64,000 nucleotides of DNA from Aquimarina sp. Aq107 (GTDB lineage: Bacteria; Bacteroidota; Bacteroidia; Flavobacteriales; Flavobacteriaceae), in the NCBI RefSeq assembly GCF_943733665.1, contig NZ_OX030782.1:3210501-3274500 (forward strand), written 5' to 3'. The position numbers were made by a program, and so were the translations under genes. Position 1 is the first letter of the stretch. Each line of letters begins with the position of its first letter. Below are positions 16,973 to 25,458 of this stretch, piece by piece. The notes under the pieces were generated by a model. It was not told where the DNA came from. It ran no database searches and was given only the letters and a program-made list of their open reading frames with translations.

Positions 16973-17923
16973 ATGACCATTACACAGCTACGATATGTAT
17001 TAGCAGTTGCTGAGCATCAAAATTTCACAAAGGCAGCAGAAAAAACATTTGTTACTCAACCTACATTGAGTATGCAAATTCAAAAATTAGAAGAAGAATT
17101 AGCTATCCTAATATTTGACCGAAGTAAAAAACCAATCGAGCTTACAGAAGTGGGTAAAAAACTAGTACAACAAGCTAGAAATATAGTTAATGAAAGTGAG
17201 CGAATACAAGATATAGTTGATCAACAAAAAGGGTTTATTGGCGGAGAATTTAAATTAGGAGTTATACCAACGGTAATGCCTACTTTATTACCTATGTTCT
17301 TACATAATTTCATAAAAAAATACCCAAAAGTAAAACTAAAGATTGAAGAACTAACAACTGAGGCTATTATGGAGCGCTTGCAAGATGGACATCTTGATGC
17401 TGCAATTGCCGCTACTCCTTTACAGAATGAAAGTATTAAGGAGCGTGTATTGTATTATGAACCTTTTGTTGGCTATATACCTCCTAGTCATCGATTAAAT
17501 AAAAAAAATAAAATAGATATATCTGATTTAGATATAGATGATATGTTATTATTAGAAGATGGACATTGTTTTAGAGATGGGATTGTTAACCTATGCAAAA
17601 CTCAAAAGAGTTACGATGAAGATCATTTTCAACTAGAAAGTGGAAGTTTCGAAACACTAGTTAAACTATCCAATGAGGGATTAGGAATGACACTACTACC
17701 TTATCTTCACACATTGGATATTAACGAAAAAGAAAAAGGAAATCTACATTTCTTTAATGAACCATCACCTGCTAGAGAAGTAAGTCTTATTTTTCACAAG
17801 AGTGAATTAAAAATGCAAATTATAGAAGCATTACATAACACAATAGCTGGAGTAGTAAAAGGAGCTATTACTTTTCAAAATGTTCAGATTATAAGTCCGA
17901 TATCAAAAATAAAAAGCGACTAA
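16973..17923 (+). CDS. oxyR: OxyR, LysR-type peroxide-sensing regulator
   Basis: 316 aa from the ATG at 16973 (the frame is open further up, but MTITQLRYVLAVAEHQNF is the standard family start). Residues 1-65 form the LysR winged helix-turn-helix; the rest is the substrate-binding-like sensor domain. The redox pair is visible as GHCFRDGIVNLC with Cys at 199 and 208, exactly the positions known for peroxide-sensing OxyR, where H2O2 drives disulfide formation. It would activate catalase/peroxidase genes elsewhere; none is adjacent. The stop lies within a terminator hairpin. Confidence 0.93.
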   Translation: MTITQLRYVLAVAEHQNFTKAAEKTFVTQPTLSMQIQKLEEELAILIFDRSKKPIELTEVGKKLVQQARNIVNESERIQDIVDQQKGFIGGEFKLGVIPTVMPTLLPMFLHNFIKKYPKVKLKIEELTTEAIMERLQDGHLDAAIAATPLQNESIKERVLYYEPFVGYIPPSHRLNKKNKIDISDLDIDDMLLLEDGHCFRDGIVNLCKTQKSYDEDHFQLESGSFETLVKLSNEGLGMTLLPYLHTLDINEKEKGNLHFFNEPSPAREVSLIFHKSELKMQIIEALHNTIAGVVKGAITFQNVQIISPISKIKSD

Positions 17924-17936
17924 AAAGTCGCTTTTA
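17911..17936. terminator. terminator of oxyR (and of the opposing small gene)
   Basis: AAAAGCGACT and AGTCGCTTTT form a stem with a short A loop and T-tract. The left arm includes the oxyR stop codon; on the other strand it directly follows the 65-aa gene. Confidence 0.85.
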
Positions 17937-17941
17937 TATTT

Positions 17942-18139
17942 TTATGATTTTAAATAAATTAAACAAGGTTCTAACTCTGGTTTGTTAAGTGCCAAAGATT
18001 GAATCCAAAGTTTTAATTCTTCAATCTCGTGCGGTAGTAATCTGTTTAGTGCTTTAATTACTTCCTTTGTAAATAGATTTACGTCAAAACTAACCTTTTT
18101 CAGTACAGTCTTGGTATAATCAAACATTGCTCTCGCCAT
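17942..18139 (-). CDS. conserved small flavobacterial protein
   Basis: 65 aa: MARAMFDYTKTVLKKVSFD followed by LFTKEVIKALNRLLPHE, EELKLWIQSL and LEPCLIYLK. Predicted all-helical, no signal peptide or metal site. I recognise the general pattern (FDYTKTVLKKVSFD...LLPxEI) as a small conserved protein of flavobacteria, function unknown. It has its own intergenic upstream region and a shared terminator with oxyR. Confidence 0.75.
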   Translation of the reverse strand: MARAMFDYTKTVLKKVSFDVNLFTKEVIKALNRLLPHEIEELKLWIQSLALNKPELEPCLIYLKS

Positions 18140-18271
18140 AAATTAATAGGGGTTTAAATGTTAGGTTTAATACAAGTAATTGTAGGATAATACTTACAGT
18201 TTTTAAAGTTGTTAGAACTAATATAGTCAAATAAAACTAAAAAACCGCCTTTTAACCCTTATTTAACTTTA

Positions 18272-19072
18272 CTAAAAATTATTATCGCCATCTAAAAGAT
18301 CACCTAAACCACCTAAAATACTACCTTCTCCTCTACTTTTACCTCCTCCTCTAGGAGCTAATGCTAACACTCTATTTGCTAACCTACTAAATGGTAAAGA
18401 TTGTATATAAACCACTCCTGGACCAGTTAAGTTTGCAAAAAACAATCCTTCGCCTCCAAAAATCGTATTCTTAATACCCTTTACCATTTCTATATCGTAA
18501 TTAACGCCTTTAGAAAAACCTATAATACAGCCAGTGTCTATTTTCAATGTTTCTCCTATTTGTAATTCTTTTCTAGCAGTAGTTCCTCCTGCGTGTACAA
18601 AAGCCATTCCATCTCCTTCTAACTTTTGCATAATAAACCCTTCTCCTCCAAATAAGCCTCTTCCTAATTTTCTTGAAAATTCGATCCCAACAGAAACTCC
18701 CTTAGCTGCACAAAGAAATGCATCTTTCTGACAAACAAACTTACCGCCATATTCTGTAAGGTCTATAGGAATAATTTTTCCTGGGTATGGCGAAGCAAAA
18801 CTCACTTTCTTCTTTCCAACAACTTCATTATAAAAAGCAGTCATAAAAAGACTTTCTCCAGTAAGCAACCGTTTTCCTGCTCCAAAAATCTTTCCCATAA
18901 ACCCTTCATCTTTTTGGGAACCATCTCCAAAAATAGTATCCATTTTGATACCATCTTCCATCATCATAAAACTACCTGCCTCTGCAATCACTCCTTCTTG
19001 AGGATCTAATTCTATTTCCACATATTGCATTTCTTCTCCATAGATAGCGTAGTCAATTTCGTGTGCTGTCAT
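18272..19072 (-). CDS. AIM24 / TIGR00266-family protein
   Basis: 266 aa. Typical features: QYVEIELDPQEGVIAEAGSF at the N-terminus, GKRLLTGESLFMTAFYNE, and glycine-rich repeats GLFGGEGFIMQKLEGDG and TIFGGEGLFFANLTGPG, building a double-stranded beta-helix-like fold. C-terminus is Gly/Arg-rich (ALAPRGGGKSRG). Role unknown in bacteria (the eukaryotic AIM24 relatives are mitochondrial inner-membrane proteins). Single gene. Confidence 0.92.
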   Translation of the reverse strand: MTAHEIDYAIYGEEMQYVEIELDPQEGVIAEAGSFMMMEDGIKMDTIFGDGSQKDEGFMGKIFGAGKRLLTGESLFMTAFYNEVVGKKKVSFASPYPGKIIPIDLTEYGGKFVCQKDAFLCAAKGVSVGIEFSRKLGRGLFGGEGFIMQKLEGDGMAFVHAGGTTARKELQIGETLKIDTGCIIGFSKGVNYDIEMVKGIKNTIFGGEGLFFANLTGPGVVYIQSLPFSRLANRVLALAPRGGGKSRGEGSILGGLGDLLDGDNNF

Positions 19073-19191
19073 ATTTAATTATTTATTTTATTGATTAATG
19101 AATAGTCTCAATATATAAGTTATAGATTAACGTAAAGTGTTACAGAATTTAGTATCCAATAAATAAAATTAATAGTCTTTTACACTTAAAC

Positions 19192-19650
19192 CTACTTGGT
19201 TTTTAATCTAATTGTCCATTCAAAATTAAATGTAGAAACTTCAACACCTTGTTTATTTGTTCCTATAGATTTCATCCATACAGTTTGCCCCTCCCCAGTT
19301 TTAATAGTTTTTTGAATAGCTTCTTTAATCAAACGACCGTCATTACAAATAAATGTGATCCTACCTGTGGCTTTTTTTGTAAAAGTTGCATTATTATTTG
19401 CTACCAACATGGATATTTTTTTGCCACTTTCCCTAATTTGACCAGAAACCATGGCACCTGTACTCATCTCTGCAGCCATACCTTGTACTGCCCAAAACAT
19501 AGAATTAAAAGGATTTTGATTCATCCATCTATGCTTAACGCTTACAGTGCAACTAGATTCACTAATTTGTTTTACACGAACACCACAGAGCCAAGCAGAG
19601 GGTAACTTGAACATTGTGAAGGTGTTAATTTTTCCTGGTGTAATCTTCAT
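19192..19650 (-). CDS. DUF4442-domain (hotdog-fold) protein
   Basis: 152 aa, intracellular. FKLPSAWLCGVRVKQI, HRWMNQNPFNSMFWAVQGMAAEMSTGAM and an even spread of beta strands fit the DUF4442 family of hotdog-fold proteins, related to acyl-CoA thioesterases (PaaI-like). The NPFNSMFWAVQGMAAE segment is where thioesterases carry their active-site Asn/Glu. Substrate unknown. Confidence 0.85.
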   Translation of the reverse strand: MKITPGKINTFTMFKLPSAWLCGVRVKQISESSCTVSVKHRWMNQNPFNSMFWAVQGMAAEMSTGAMVSGQIRESGKKISMLVANNNATFTKKATGRITFICNDGRLIKEAIQKTIKTGEGQTVWMKSIGTNKQGVEVSTFNFEWTIRLKTK

Positions 19651-19745
19651 AATTATGATATTTAATTGTCCTAAAATATTGAAAAAGAATGGACATACAA
19701 AATCACGTCAAATCATAAAATTATGTTAAAATATGGTACTATGTT

Positions 19746-19777
19746 TTGCATAATACCTTCTTTTAACCATATATTTG
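19746..19777 (+). promoter_or_regulatory. Bacteroidota promoter (-33 TTG, -7 TATATTTG)
   Basis: TTG at 19746-19748 and TATATTTG at 19770-19777 are separated by 21 bp, matching the housekeeping promoter of Bacteroidota (TTG-N17-23-TAnnTTTG). The ATG of the DUF4870 gene follows 29 bp later. The best complete promoter I see in the window. Confidence 0.7.
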
Positions 19778-19806
19778 TATAAGAAACTATTATATACTTT
19801 AAAAAA

Positions 19807-20259
19807 ATGTCAACTAACAACCATAATAACATAGCAACATTTATGCACTTAGGGGTGTTCACTAAGTACTTTATTCCATTCGGAAATTTTATTGTTCCCA
19901 TACTTCTATGGACTACTAATAAAGAAAAATCCGATTTTATAGATGAACACGGAAAAGAAGCAATCAATTTTCAGTTGAGTATTTTGTTATACACTGTTAT
20001 TTTAGGAATGATATCCTTTCCATTTTTTATGTTCAATATACTTGGAGACGCTTCTTTGTTCGATATTTTTAATCATAATGGATTAGATCTTCACTTTTCT
20101 AGTGATGGTGGATTTAGAACATTGATAGGTGCTTCTTTTGTAGGAGTTATTGCTTTAATTGGTTTCTTTTTAGAAATCACTTTTATCATCTCCGCTGCGA
20201 TTAAAGGAAATAAAGGTGAGCGATATAAATACCCATTAACAATACGCTTTATAAAGTAA
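19807..20259 (+). CDS. DUF4870-domain membrane protein
   Basis: 150 aa. HLGVFTKYFIPFGNFIVPIL and KSDFIDEHGKEAINFQLSI are the family signature; three or four membrane helices. Possibly involved in envelope homeostasis (these genes often neighbour PspC and GIN-domain genes, as here). The next gene begins 7 bp later, so it heads a small operon that may run into the padR-pspC region. Confidence 0.9.
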   Translation: MSTNNHNNIATFMHLGVFTKYFIPFGNFIVPILLWTTNKEKSDFIDEHGKEAINFQLSILLYTVILGMISFPFFMFNILGDASLFDIFNHNGLDLHFSSDGGFRTLIGASFVGVIALIGFFLEITFIISAAIKGNKGERYKYPLTIRFIK

Positions 20260-20266
20260 TTTTAAC

Positions 20267-20800
20267 ATGAACTCATCAATCAATATAAAATATGTTTTAA
20301 TTACAGCTATAGCTGTGGTATCCTCCTTCTTTTTTCATGAGTTGGCCCACTTCATCACTGGGAAGCTTTTAGGATATGAAATGGGAATGACACTTAACTC
20401 TGCATTCCTGAAAGAAGGAGAATATCAATATAGTTGGCATCAACAATTAGTAAGTGCTGCAGGTCCATTATTTACAATAATTCAGGCTTTTGTCATTTTC
20501 TATTTTATAAAAAAAACAAATAATGAGTATTGGTATCCATTTTTATTCTTTGCTTTTTACTCTAGAGTATTAGCTATGATAATATCAATTTTTAATCCTA
20601 ATGATGAAGCTAGAATTAGTGCTTGGTTAGGTCTAGGATATTGGATTTTACCATTATTAGTAAGTTTTACATTACTCATATTAGTAATAAAAACATCAAA
20701 AGAGCAGAGATACAATTTAAAATTTAACTTAATCAATTATCTTTTATCAACTGTATTTATTGCAGGAGTTGTATTCTCTGATCAATATTTATTAAAATAA
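20267..20800 (+). CDS. membrane protein with HEXXH motif (M50-like)
   Basis: 177 aa with four to five helices. The first helix carries HELAH (H24, E25, H28), followed by FITGKLLGYEMG, resembling the zinc site of site-2-protease-like (M50) membrane peptidases. The second M50 signature (NxxPxPPLDG, third zinc ligand) is not clearly present; FNPNDEARISAW at about residue 115 is the only candidate. It may be a divergent peptidase or an inactive relative. Same strand as DUF4870, 7 bp away. Confidence 0.7.
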   Translation: MNSSINIKYVLITAIAVVSSFFFHELAHFITGKLLGYEMGMTLNSAFLKEGEYQYSWHQQLVSAAGPLFTIIQAFVIFYFIKKTNNEYWYPFLFFAFYSRVLAMIISIFNPNDEARISAWLGLGYWILPLLVSFTLLILVIKTSKEQRYNLKFNLINYLLSTVFIAGVVFSDQYLLK

Positions 20801-20816
20801 TCATCAATCAATCATT

Positions 20817-20838
20817 AATCAAAAAATGAACAGTTTAA
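20817..20838 (+). repeat. 22-bp leader repeat, copy 1 (before padR)
   Basis: AATCAAAAAATGAACAGTTT plus AA, ending 19 bp before the padR start codon. An almost identical block (one mismatch) ends 20 bp before the GIN-domain gene at 23006. It may be a shared A-rich translation leader or a regulator site. Confidence 0.5.
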
Positions 20839-20857
20839 CTTTTTAAAAATCAGTTTT

Positions 20858-21199
20858 ATGAAGATCGAAAACACAAAAGCGCAAATGCGCAAAGGTGTTC
20901 TGGAATATTGCATACTTTCAATTCTTAAGGACGATGATGCTTATGTAGCAGAGATTTTAGAGACCCTTAAAGATGCAAAGATGTTAGTTGTAGAAGGCAC
21001 AATATATCCCCTACTAACCAGACTTAAAAATGCAGGCTTACTAAGCTATCGCTGGGAAGAGTCAACATCAGGACCACCACGTAAATATTATGGACTTACA
21101 GAAACAGGAAAACTTTTTCTTAAAGAATTAAACACTACTTGGGACGAATTACAAAATGCAGTAACCATAGTTACTAAACAAAAAAAGAAACAAAAATGA
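20858..21199 (+). CDS. PadR-family transcriptional regulator
   Basis: 113 aa winged-helix protein: RKGVLEYCILSILKDDDAYVAEIL, VEGTIYPLLTRLKNAGLLSY, SGPPRKYYGLTETGK are the PadR core. The last codons overlap the pspC start (4-bp ATGA overlap), so the two are translationally coupled. PadR-PspC-GIN gene order is frequent in Bacteroidota; it probably autoregulates this operon. Confidence 0.95.
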   Translation: MKIENTKAQMRKGVLEYCILSILKDDDAYVAEILETLKDAKMLVVEGTIYPLLTRLKNAGLLSYRWEESTSGPPRKYYGLTETGKLFLKELNTTWDELQNAVTIVTKQKKKQK

Positions 21200-22959
21200 A
21201 CAAGACAGTCAATATAAATTTAGCAGGCATATTTTTTCATATCGATGAAGACGCTTACTTAAAGCTGCAGCGCTATATTCAGGCGATAAAACGTTCGTTT
21301 ACCGACTCTCAAGGTAGAGATGAAATTATCGCTGATATCGAAGCTAGAATAGCAGAACTTTTCAGTGAAAAAATAAAAGATGAAAGACAAGTAATAGGCA
21401 TCAAAGAAGTTGATGAAGTAATCGAAGTAATGGGGCAACCCGAAGATTATAGATTGGATGAAGAAATTTTTGAAGATGAGCCAAAATCATCATATCAAAG
21501 AACTACTAAGTCTAAACAATTATTCAGAGATACTTCTAACTCATATGTAGGAGGTGTAAGTTCCGGATTAAGTCATTACTTAGGTATAGATCCTATTTGG
21601 TTAAGAATCGCTTGGATACTATTTACTGTATTCTCTAGTGGTGCATTTATTCTTATATATATAGCATTTTGGATTTTTGTGCCAGAAGCAAAAAGTACTG
21701 CAGATTACTTAGCTATGAAGGGTGAGGCAGTAAATATCAGTAACATTGAAAAAAAAATCAAGGAAGGATTTAATGATGTTGCAGATAAAGTTAAAGACGT
21801 AGATTATCAAAAATATAGTGATAAAGTAAAAAGTGGATCTACTAGTTTCTTTGACGCCCTTGGAGATGTACTATTAGTAGTATTAAAAATATTCGTAAAA
21901 TTTATAGGTGTATTACTTATAATAGTTGCAGGTATTACTTTAATAAGTCTTTTTATTAGCTTATTTACTGTTGGTACTTTTGGATTTATAGAAACCCCTT
22001 TTACTGAATATATTGATGTAGTTAATCATCCTAACATCCCATTATGGCTAGTATCATTACTTACATTATTTGCTGTTGGTATTCCATTCTTCTTTTTATT
22101 CATTCTAGGATTAAAGATTGTTATCAATAATCTAAAATCAATAGGTACACCAGCCAAGTTAGCACTGTTAGCTGTTTGGATTCTATCCGTAATAGGACTA
22201 ACCGTAGTAGGGATTCGTCAAGCTACTCAAGAAGCTTATGATGCCGAAGTAATCGAAGATTCGAGAAACTTAAACATACAATCAAGCGATACTTTAACTA
22301 TAAAAATGGTTGGAAACAATAGATATGTAAGAGGATTATATCACCGAAATGATTTTAAAATAAAAAGAGATGAAAATGATAATAAGGTGATCGTAATTCA
22401 GGATGTAGAAGTTTTGATTAAAGAAAATAGAGAGGATTCAACACCAAAATTAACTATTAGAAAAAATGCAGAAGGAAGTAGTTATGATGGAGCAAAAGAA
22501 AGAGCCGCTGCAATCAAGTATAATTATGACATAAAAGGAAACACCTTATTATTAGATGGATATGCTATCACTGATTACACAAATAAGTACAATGATCAAG
22601 AAGTCGAAATCATAATTTCTATACCCGAAGGGATGACTATATATGCAGATGATAACACCTCTGGTTTTAATAACTCTTGGAAATACAATGATTATCTAAC
22701 TATCGATGGTAAAGAAGGAAAATATCTAAAATTAATAGATGGAAAACTTACTTGCCAGGATTGTCCGAAAGATGAATGGCAATATAATGAATGGGAAGAT
22801 GATGATGATAGAGATTCTAATGACGGGGTAAAAATTAATATCAATTCAGATGATGACAATGCCAATCTTAAAATTGACGAAGATGGAGTACAAATCAAAA
22901 GCGAAGAAGTAGACATAAAAATTGACGAGAACGGAATAAAAATCAAAACCGATAATTAA
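21196..22959 (+). CDS. PspC-domain envelope protein
   Basis: 587 aa. Residues 1-85 are a cytoplasmic regulatory region (VNINLAGIFFHIDEDAYLKL, DIEARIAELFSEK, EVIEVMGQPEDY). A PspC domain follows (about 105-160, SYVGGVSSGLSHYLGIDPIWLR), then four or five membrane helices and an extracytoplasmic beta-rich domain to the C-terminus with Asp/Asn-rich repeats (NINSDDDNANLKIDEDGVQI). Likely an inner-membrane stress sensor or anti-sigma-like partner. Coupled to padR, with a GIN lipoprotein 46 bp downstream. Confidence 0.92.
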   Translation: MNKTVNINLAGIFFHIDEDAYLKLQRYIQAIKRSFTDSQGRDEIIADIEARIAELFSEKIKDERQVIGIKEVDEVIEVMGQPEDYRLDEEIFEDEPKSSYQRTTKSKQLFRDTSNSYVGGVSSGLSHYLGIDPIWLRIAWILFTVFSSGAFILIYIAFWIFVPEAKSTADYLAMKGEAVNISNIEKKIKEGFNDVADKVKDVDYQKYSDKVKSGSTSFFDALGDVLLVVLKIFVKFIGVLLIIVAGITLISLFISLFTVGTFGFIETPFTEYIDVVNHPNIPLWLVSLLTLFAVGIPFFFLFILGLKIVINNLKSIGTPAKLALLAVWILSVIGLTVVGIRQATQEAYDAEVIEDSRNLNIQSSDTLTIKMVGNNRYVRGLYHRNDFKIKRDENDNKVIVIQDVEVLIKENREDSTPKLTIRKNAEGSSYDGAKERAAAIKYNYDIKGNTLLLDGYAITDYTNKYNDQEVEIIISIPEGMTIYADDNTSGFNNSWKYNDYLTIDGKEGKYLKLIDGKLTCQDCPKDEWQYNEWEDDDDRDSNDGVKININSDDDNANLKIDEDGVQIKSEEVDIKIDENGIKIKTDN

Positions 22960-22963
22960 TAAC

Positions 22964-22985
22964 AATCAAAAAACGAACAGTTTAA
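22964..22985 (+). repeat. 22-bp leader repeat, copy 2 (before GIN gene)
   Basis: AATCAAAAAACGAACAGTTT plus AA; differs from copy 1 by one base (C for T) and stands at nearly the same distance from its start codon. A shorter related block, AATCAAAAACGAACTATC, precedes the NTF2-like gene at 24449-24466. Confidence 0.5.
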
Positions 22986-23005
22986 TAAATTAAATCACTT
23001 AGATT

Positions 23006-23725
23006 ATGACAACACTAACTAAAATAATTGTAACCTTATGTTTATCAGCATTATGTTGTTCTTGCAACATAGCCTTCAATGGAATTAGAGGTCAAGGAGA
23101 TGTAATCAAAAAAGAAAAGACTATTAACGAAGACTTTAATACTATTAAATCAAGTCGAGGTTTAGATGTAGTCTTAACCAATAAAAAAGATAGAAAAGTA
23201 ATTATTGAAGCCAACGAAAATTTACATCAACATATAGAAGTATATGTAGAAGGAGATATTTTATACATAACCTCTGATAAAAACATTTATCAAGCAGATG
23301 AAAAAACAGTATATGTATCATACGATAAATTAGGAAAAATATCCGCTACGAGTGGTGCTAGAGTAACTGCGCAAGGTGCAGTTGTACAAAAAGATCTTGC
23401 CATTAGCGCAACCAGTGGTGCGGATATTGAACTAAAAGTAAAAGCCGAAACACTTACTACATCAGTAACTAGCGGAGCAATGATGGATCTATCTGGCAAA
23501 GTAAATAATCATAATGCAAGCGCAACAAGTGGTGCAGATATTAGAGCTAGTGAATTATTGAGCTTAGTATCAGAAGCAAAAGCAACTAGTGGTGCGATGA
23601 TTAGAATACATGCCAAAGATCAATTTACAGGAAAAGCAACTAGTGGTGCTAATATTAACTACTATGGAGAACCTGGAAAAGTTGACGAAGTAGAAAATTC
23701 TGGAGGAAATGTAAAAAGAAATTAA
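23006..23725 (+). CDS. GIN-domain (DUF2807) lipoprotein
   Basis: 239 aa. Lipoprotein signal with SALCCSC (Cys near 19), then a right-handed beta-helix-like DUF2807 domain. The sequence SATSGA or a close variant recurs seven times from about residue 111 on (SATSGARVT, SATSGADIE, SVTSGAMMD, SATSGADIR, KATSGAMIR, KATSGANIN), one per helical turn. GIN-domain proteins are extracellular/periplasmic and form the third gene of the PadR-PspC-GIN module. Confidence 0.92.
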   Translation: MTTLTKIIVTLCLSALCCSCNIAFNGIRGQGDVIKKEKTINEDFNTIKSSRGLDVVLTNKKDRKVIIEANENLHQHIEVYVEGDILYITSDKNIYQADEKTVYVSYDKLGKISATSGARVTAQGAVVQKDLAISATSGADIELKVKAETLTTSVTSGAMMDLSGKVNNHNASATSGADIRASELLSLVSEAKATSGAMIRIHAKDQFTGKATSGANINYYGEPGKVDEVENSGGNVKRN

Positions 23726-23792
23726 ACCAATAAAAACAAATTCCTAACCAATAAATTTAACCACAGACCAACCACCAACCAACCAAAATTCG

Positions 23793-23860
23793 AACCACCT
23801 GAAAAGCTTCCATTGTTGACAGACAAGTTATTTAGATATTTATGCTTTTTGGGTGGTTTT
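23793..23860 (+). terminator. terminator of the padR-pspC-GIN operon
   Basis: AACCACC, AAAAGC on the left pair with GCTTTTT, GGTGGTT on the right across a 35-nt loop, followed by TTTTTTC. The hairpin overlaps the region just upstream of the next gene. Confidence 0.7.
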
Positions 23861-23888
23861 TTCTTTTCATCATTTTAAAAATCAAAAA

Positions 23889-24437
23889 ATGATCACACAA
23901 AAAATAATTCAGAACAAACTACCATTCATTATTATTGTTACATTACTAGTTGGGCTTCATATCTTTTGGGAATATCATTATAATAATGGGGTGACGACAC
24001 ATCATCTATTAGCCCGAGAAGATTTACCTGGAATATCCAATTGGTGGGGATTATTATCAATCCCTTTAATCAGTTGGATTTTGATTTCTTTAAGTAAATG
24101 GTTACATAATAAAGACTCAATTACCTACAGCCTATCAAAAATCACAAAGGGTTTTATTGGAGGGTTAGTTTTCGGAATACTAATAGCTTTATTATGGGAA
24201 TTAAGGTTAGAAAACATTTTACAATATGCTATTTGGACGCCAATTATTCTAGCTTTTTTCATTCCAATATATCTTCCAGGAAATTTACTTGGTTTTATAC
24301 TGGGTCTTACCTTTACTTTTGGAGGGATCTTACCAATAGGCATCGGTTTAGTTCTCATAATAATATCATTTGTGATATGGACCATTTTTAGAAAATGGAT
24401 CCCATTTATATTCCAAAAAATCAATCAAAGAAATTAA
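23889..24437 (+). CDS. polytopic membrane protein of unknown function
   Basis: 182 aa from the ATG at 23889 (the frame is open further upstream, but the upstream residues lie in the terminator). Five hydrophobic segments, e.g. GLVFGILIALLWELRLEN and LGFILGLTFTFGGILPIGIGL. No recognised domain. It is followed within 30 bp by the NTF2-like gene. Confidence 0.7.
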   Translation: MITQKIIQNKLPFIIIVTLLVGLHIFWEYHYNNGVTTHHLLAREDLPGISNWWGLLSIPLISWILISLSKWLHNKDSITYSLSKITKGFIGGLVFGILIALLWELRLENILQYAIWTPIILAFFIPIYLPGNLLGFILGLTFTFGGILPIGIGLVLIIISFVIWTIFRKWIPFIFQKINQRN

Positions 24438-24466
24438 TCAAAGAAATCAATCAAAAACGAACTATC

Positions 24467-25243
24467 ATGTTAAAAACAATTTTAAGTAAAACTCATAAAC
24501 TTTTACTTATAGCATTAATTCCTTCACTTCTGACAGCACAAAATAATTCTTCATTAGAAGAAACAATTCTAGAACTCGATAAAAATTTCTGGAAATCCTA
24601 CAACACCTGTAATATATCTACATTTAAAACTTTTTTTGTAGAAGATTTTGAGTTTTATCACGATAAAGGAGGGCTTACTTCTGGACTTACTAAAATGATG
24701 TCCAGTGTAGAAAATGGATTATGTAATCCAGAAAACCCAAGAGTTCGCAGAGAAGTTGTAGAAGGTAGTGTACAGGTATATCCTCTAAATAATTATGGTG
24801 CAATTATTACTGGAGAACATGTTTTTTATGTTTCAGAAAAAGGTAAAAAAGAAAAACTTGCTGAAATAGCTAAATTTACTCACGTTTGGCAACATAAAGA
24901 TGAACAATGGAAAATGACCAGAGTTCTTAGTTACGATCACCAACCAGCGCAACAAAATACAGACAAAAAAGAAATTTCCTTATCGGATAATATCTTAAAT
25001 AAATATATAGGAACCTACCAAGGGCCACAAACAGGAACTGTAATTATTACCAAAAAAGAGCAACATTTAGAAATAAATGCTGGCAAAATGAACGCAATAG
25101 TATACCCACAAACAGAAAATTTATTTTTTCATAAACAAAGCCCTCTCACCTTTGAGTTTATACAAGACAAGAACAGTGTAGTCTCAAAAATGATTGTACG
25201 CGAAAATGGACAGATTGTAGAAGAAGCGAAAAAAGTAAAATAA
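24467..25243 (+). CDS. secreted NTF2-like (DUF4440) protein
   Basis: 258 aa from the ATG at 24467, where a signal peptide begins (MLKTILSKTHKLLLIALIPSL, likely cut after LTAQ). Residues about 25-150 are an NTF2/SnoaL-like DUF4440 domain (ILELDKNFWKSYNTCNISTF, FHDKG-type turn, THVWQHKDEQWKMTRVLSYDH). The C-terminal 80 residues form a DUF3471-like beta domain (LNKYIGTYQGPQTG). Probably periplasmic; substrate unknown. Preceded by the A-rich leader block AATCAAAAACGAACTATC. Confidence 0.85.
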   Translation: MLKTILSKTHKLLLIALIPSLLTAQNNSSLEETILELDKNFWKSYNTCNISTFKTFFVEDFEFYHDKGGLTSGLTKMMSSVENGLCNPENPRVRREVVEGSVQVYPLNNYGAIITGEHVFYVSEKGKKEKLAEIAKFTHVWQHKDEQWKMTRVLSYDHQPAQQNTDKKEISLSDNILNKYIGTYQGPQTGTVIITKKEQHLEINAGKMNAIVYPQTENLFFHKQSPLTFEFIQDKNSVVSKMIVRENGQIVEEAKKVK

Positions 25244-25296
25244 TACCTTAAATAACATTCCCTTGTTAAACGTTTTTTGCATTTGGTAGAAAAAAA

Positions 25297-25328
25297 AAGC
25301 CTCTAATCTAAAAGAGGCTTTTTTTTGG
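25297..25328 (+). terminator. rho-independent terminator
   Basis: AAGCCTCT and AGAGGCTT stem with an eight-base loop and a run of T after the NTF2-like gene. Confidence 0.85.
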
Positions 25329-25458
25329 TACGTCTTTTGAAATATCGCTTAAAACAACATTATATTTAATAAGTAATATTGAATTGAAGATGATATTTTT
25401 TTGACTCGTATTATACTGAAATAAAAAAAACACAGTTTAAAATAAAAACTTTCATACT

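Noticed and set aside
19713-19967. 84-codon minus-strand ORF at the DUF4870 promoter
   Set aside because: It covers the clear TTG/TATATTTG promoter and the start of the DUF4870 gene on the plus strand; antisense shadow.
23353-23690. DNA repeat array or CRISPR-like structure in the GIN gene
   Set aside because: The repeats are in-frame ATSGA codons of a beta-helical protein with irregular spacing, not a CRISPR or satellite.
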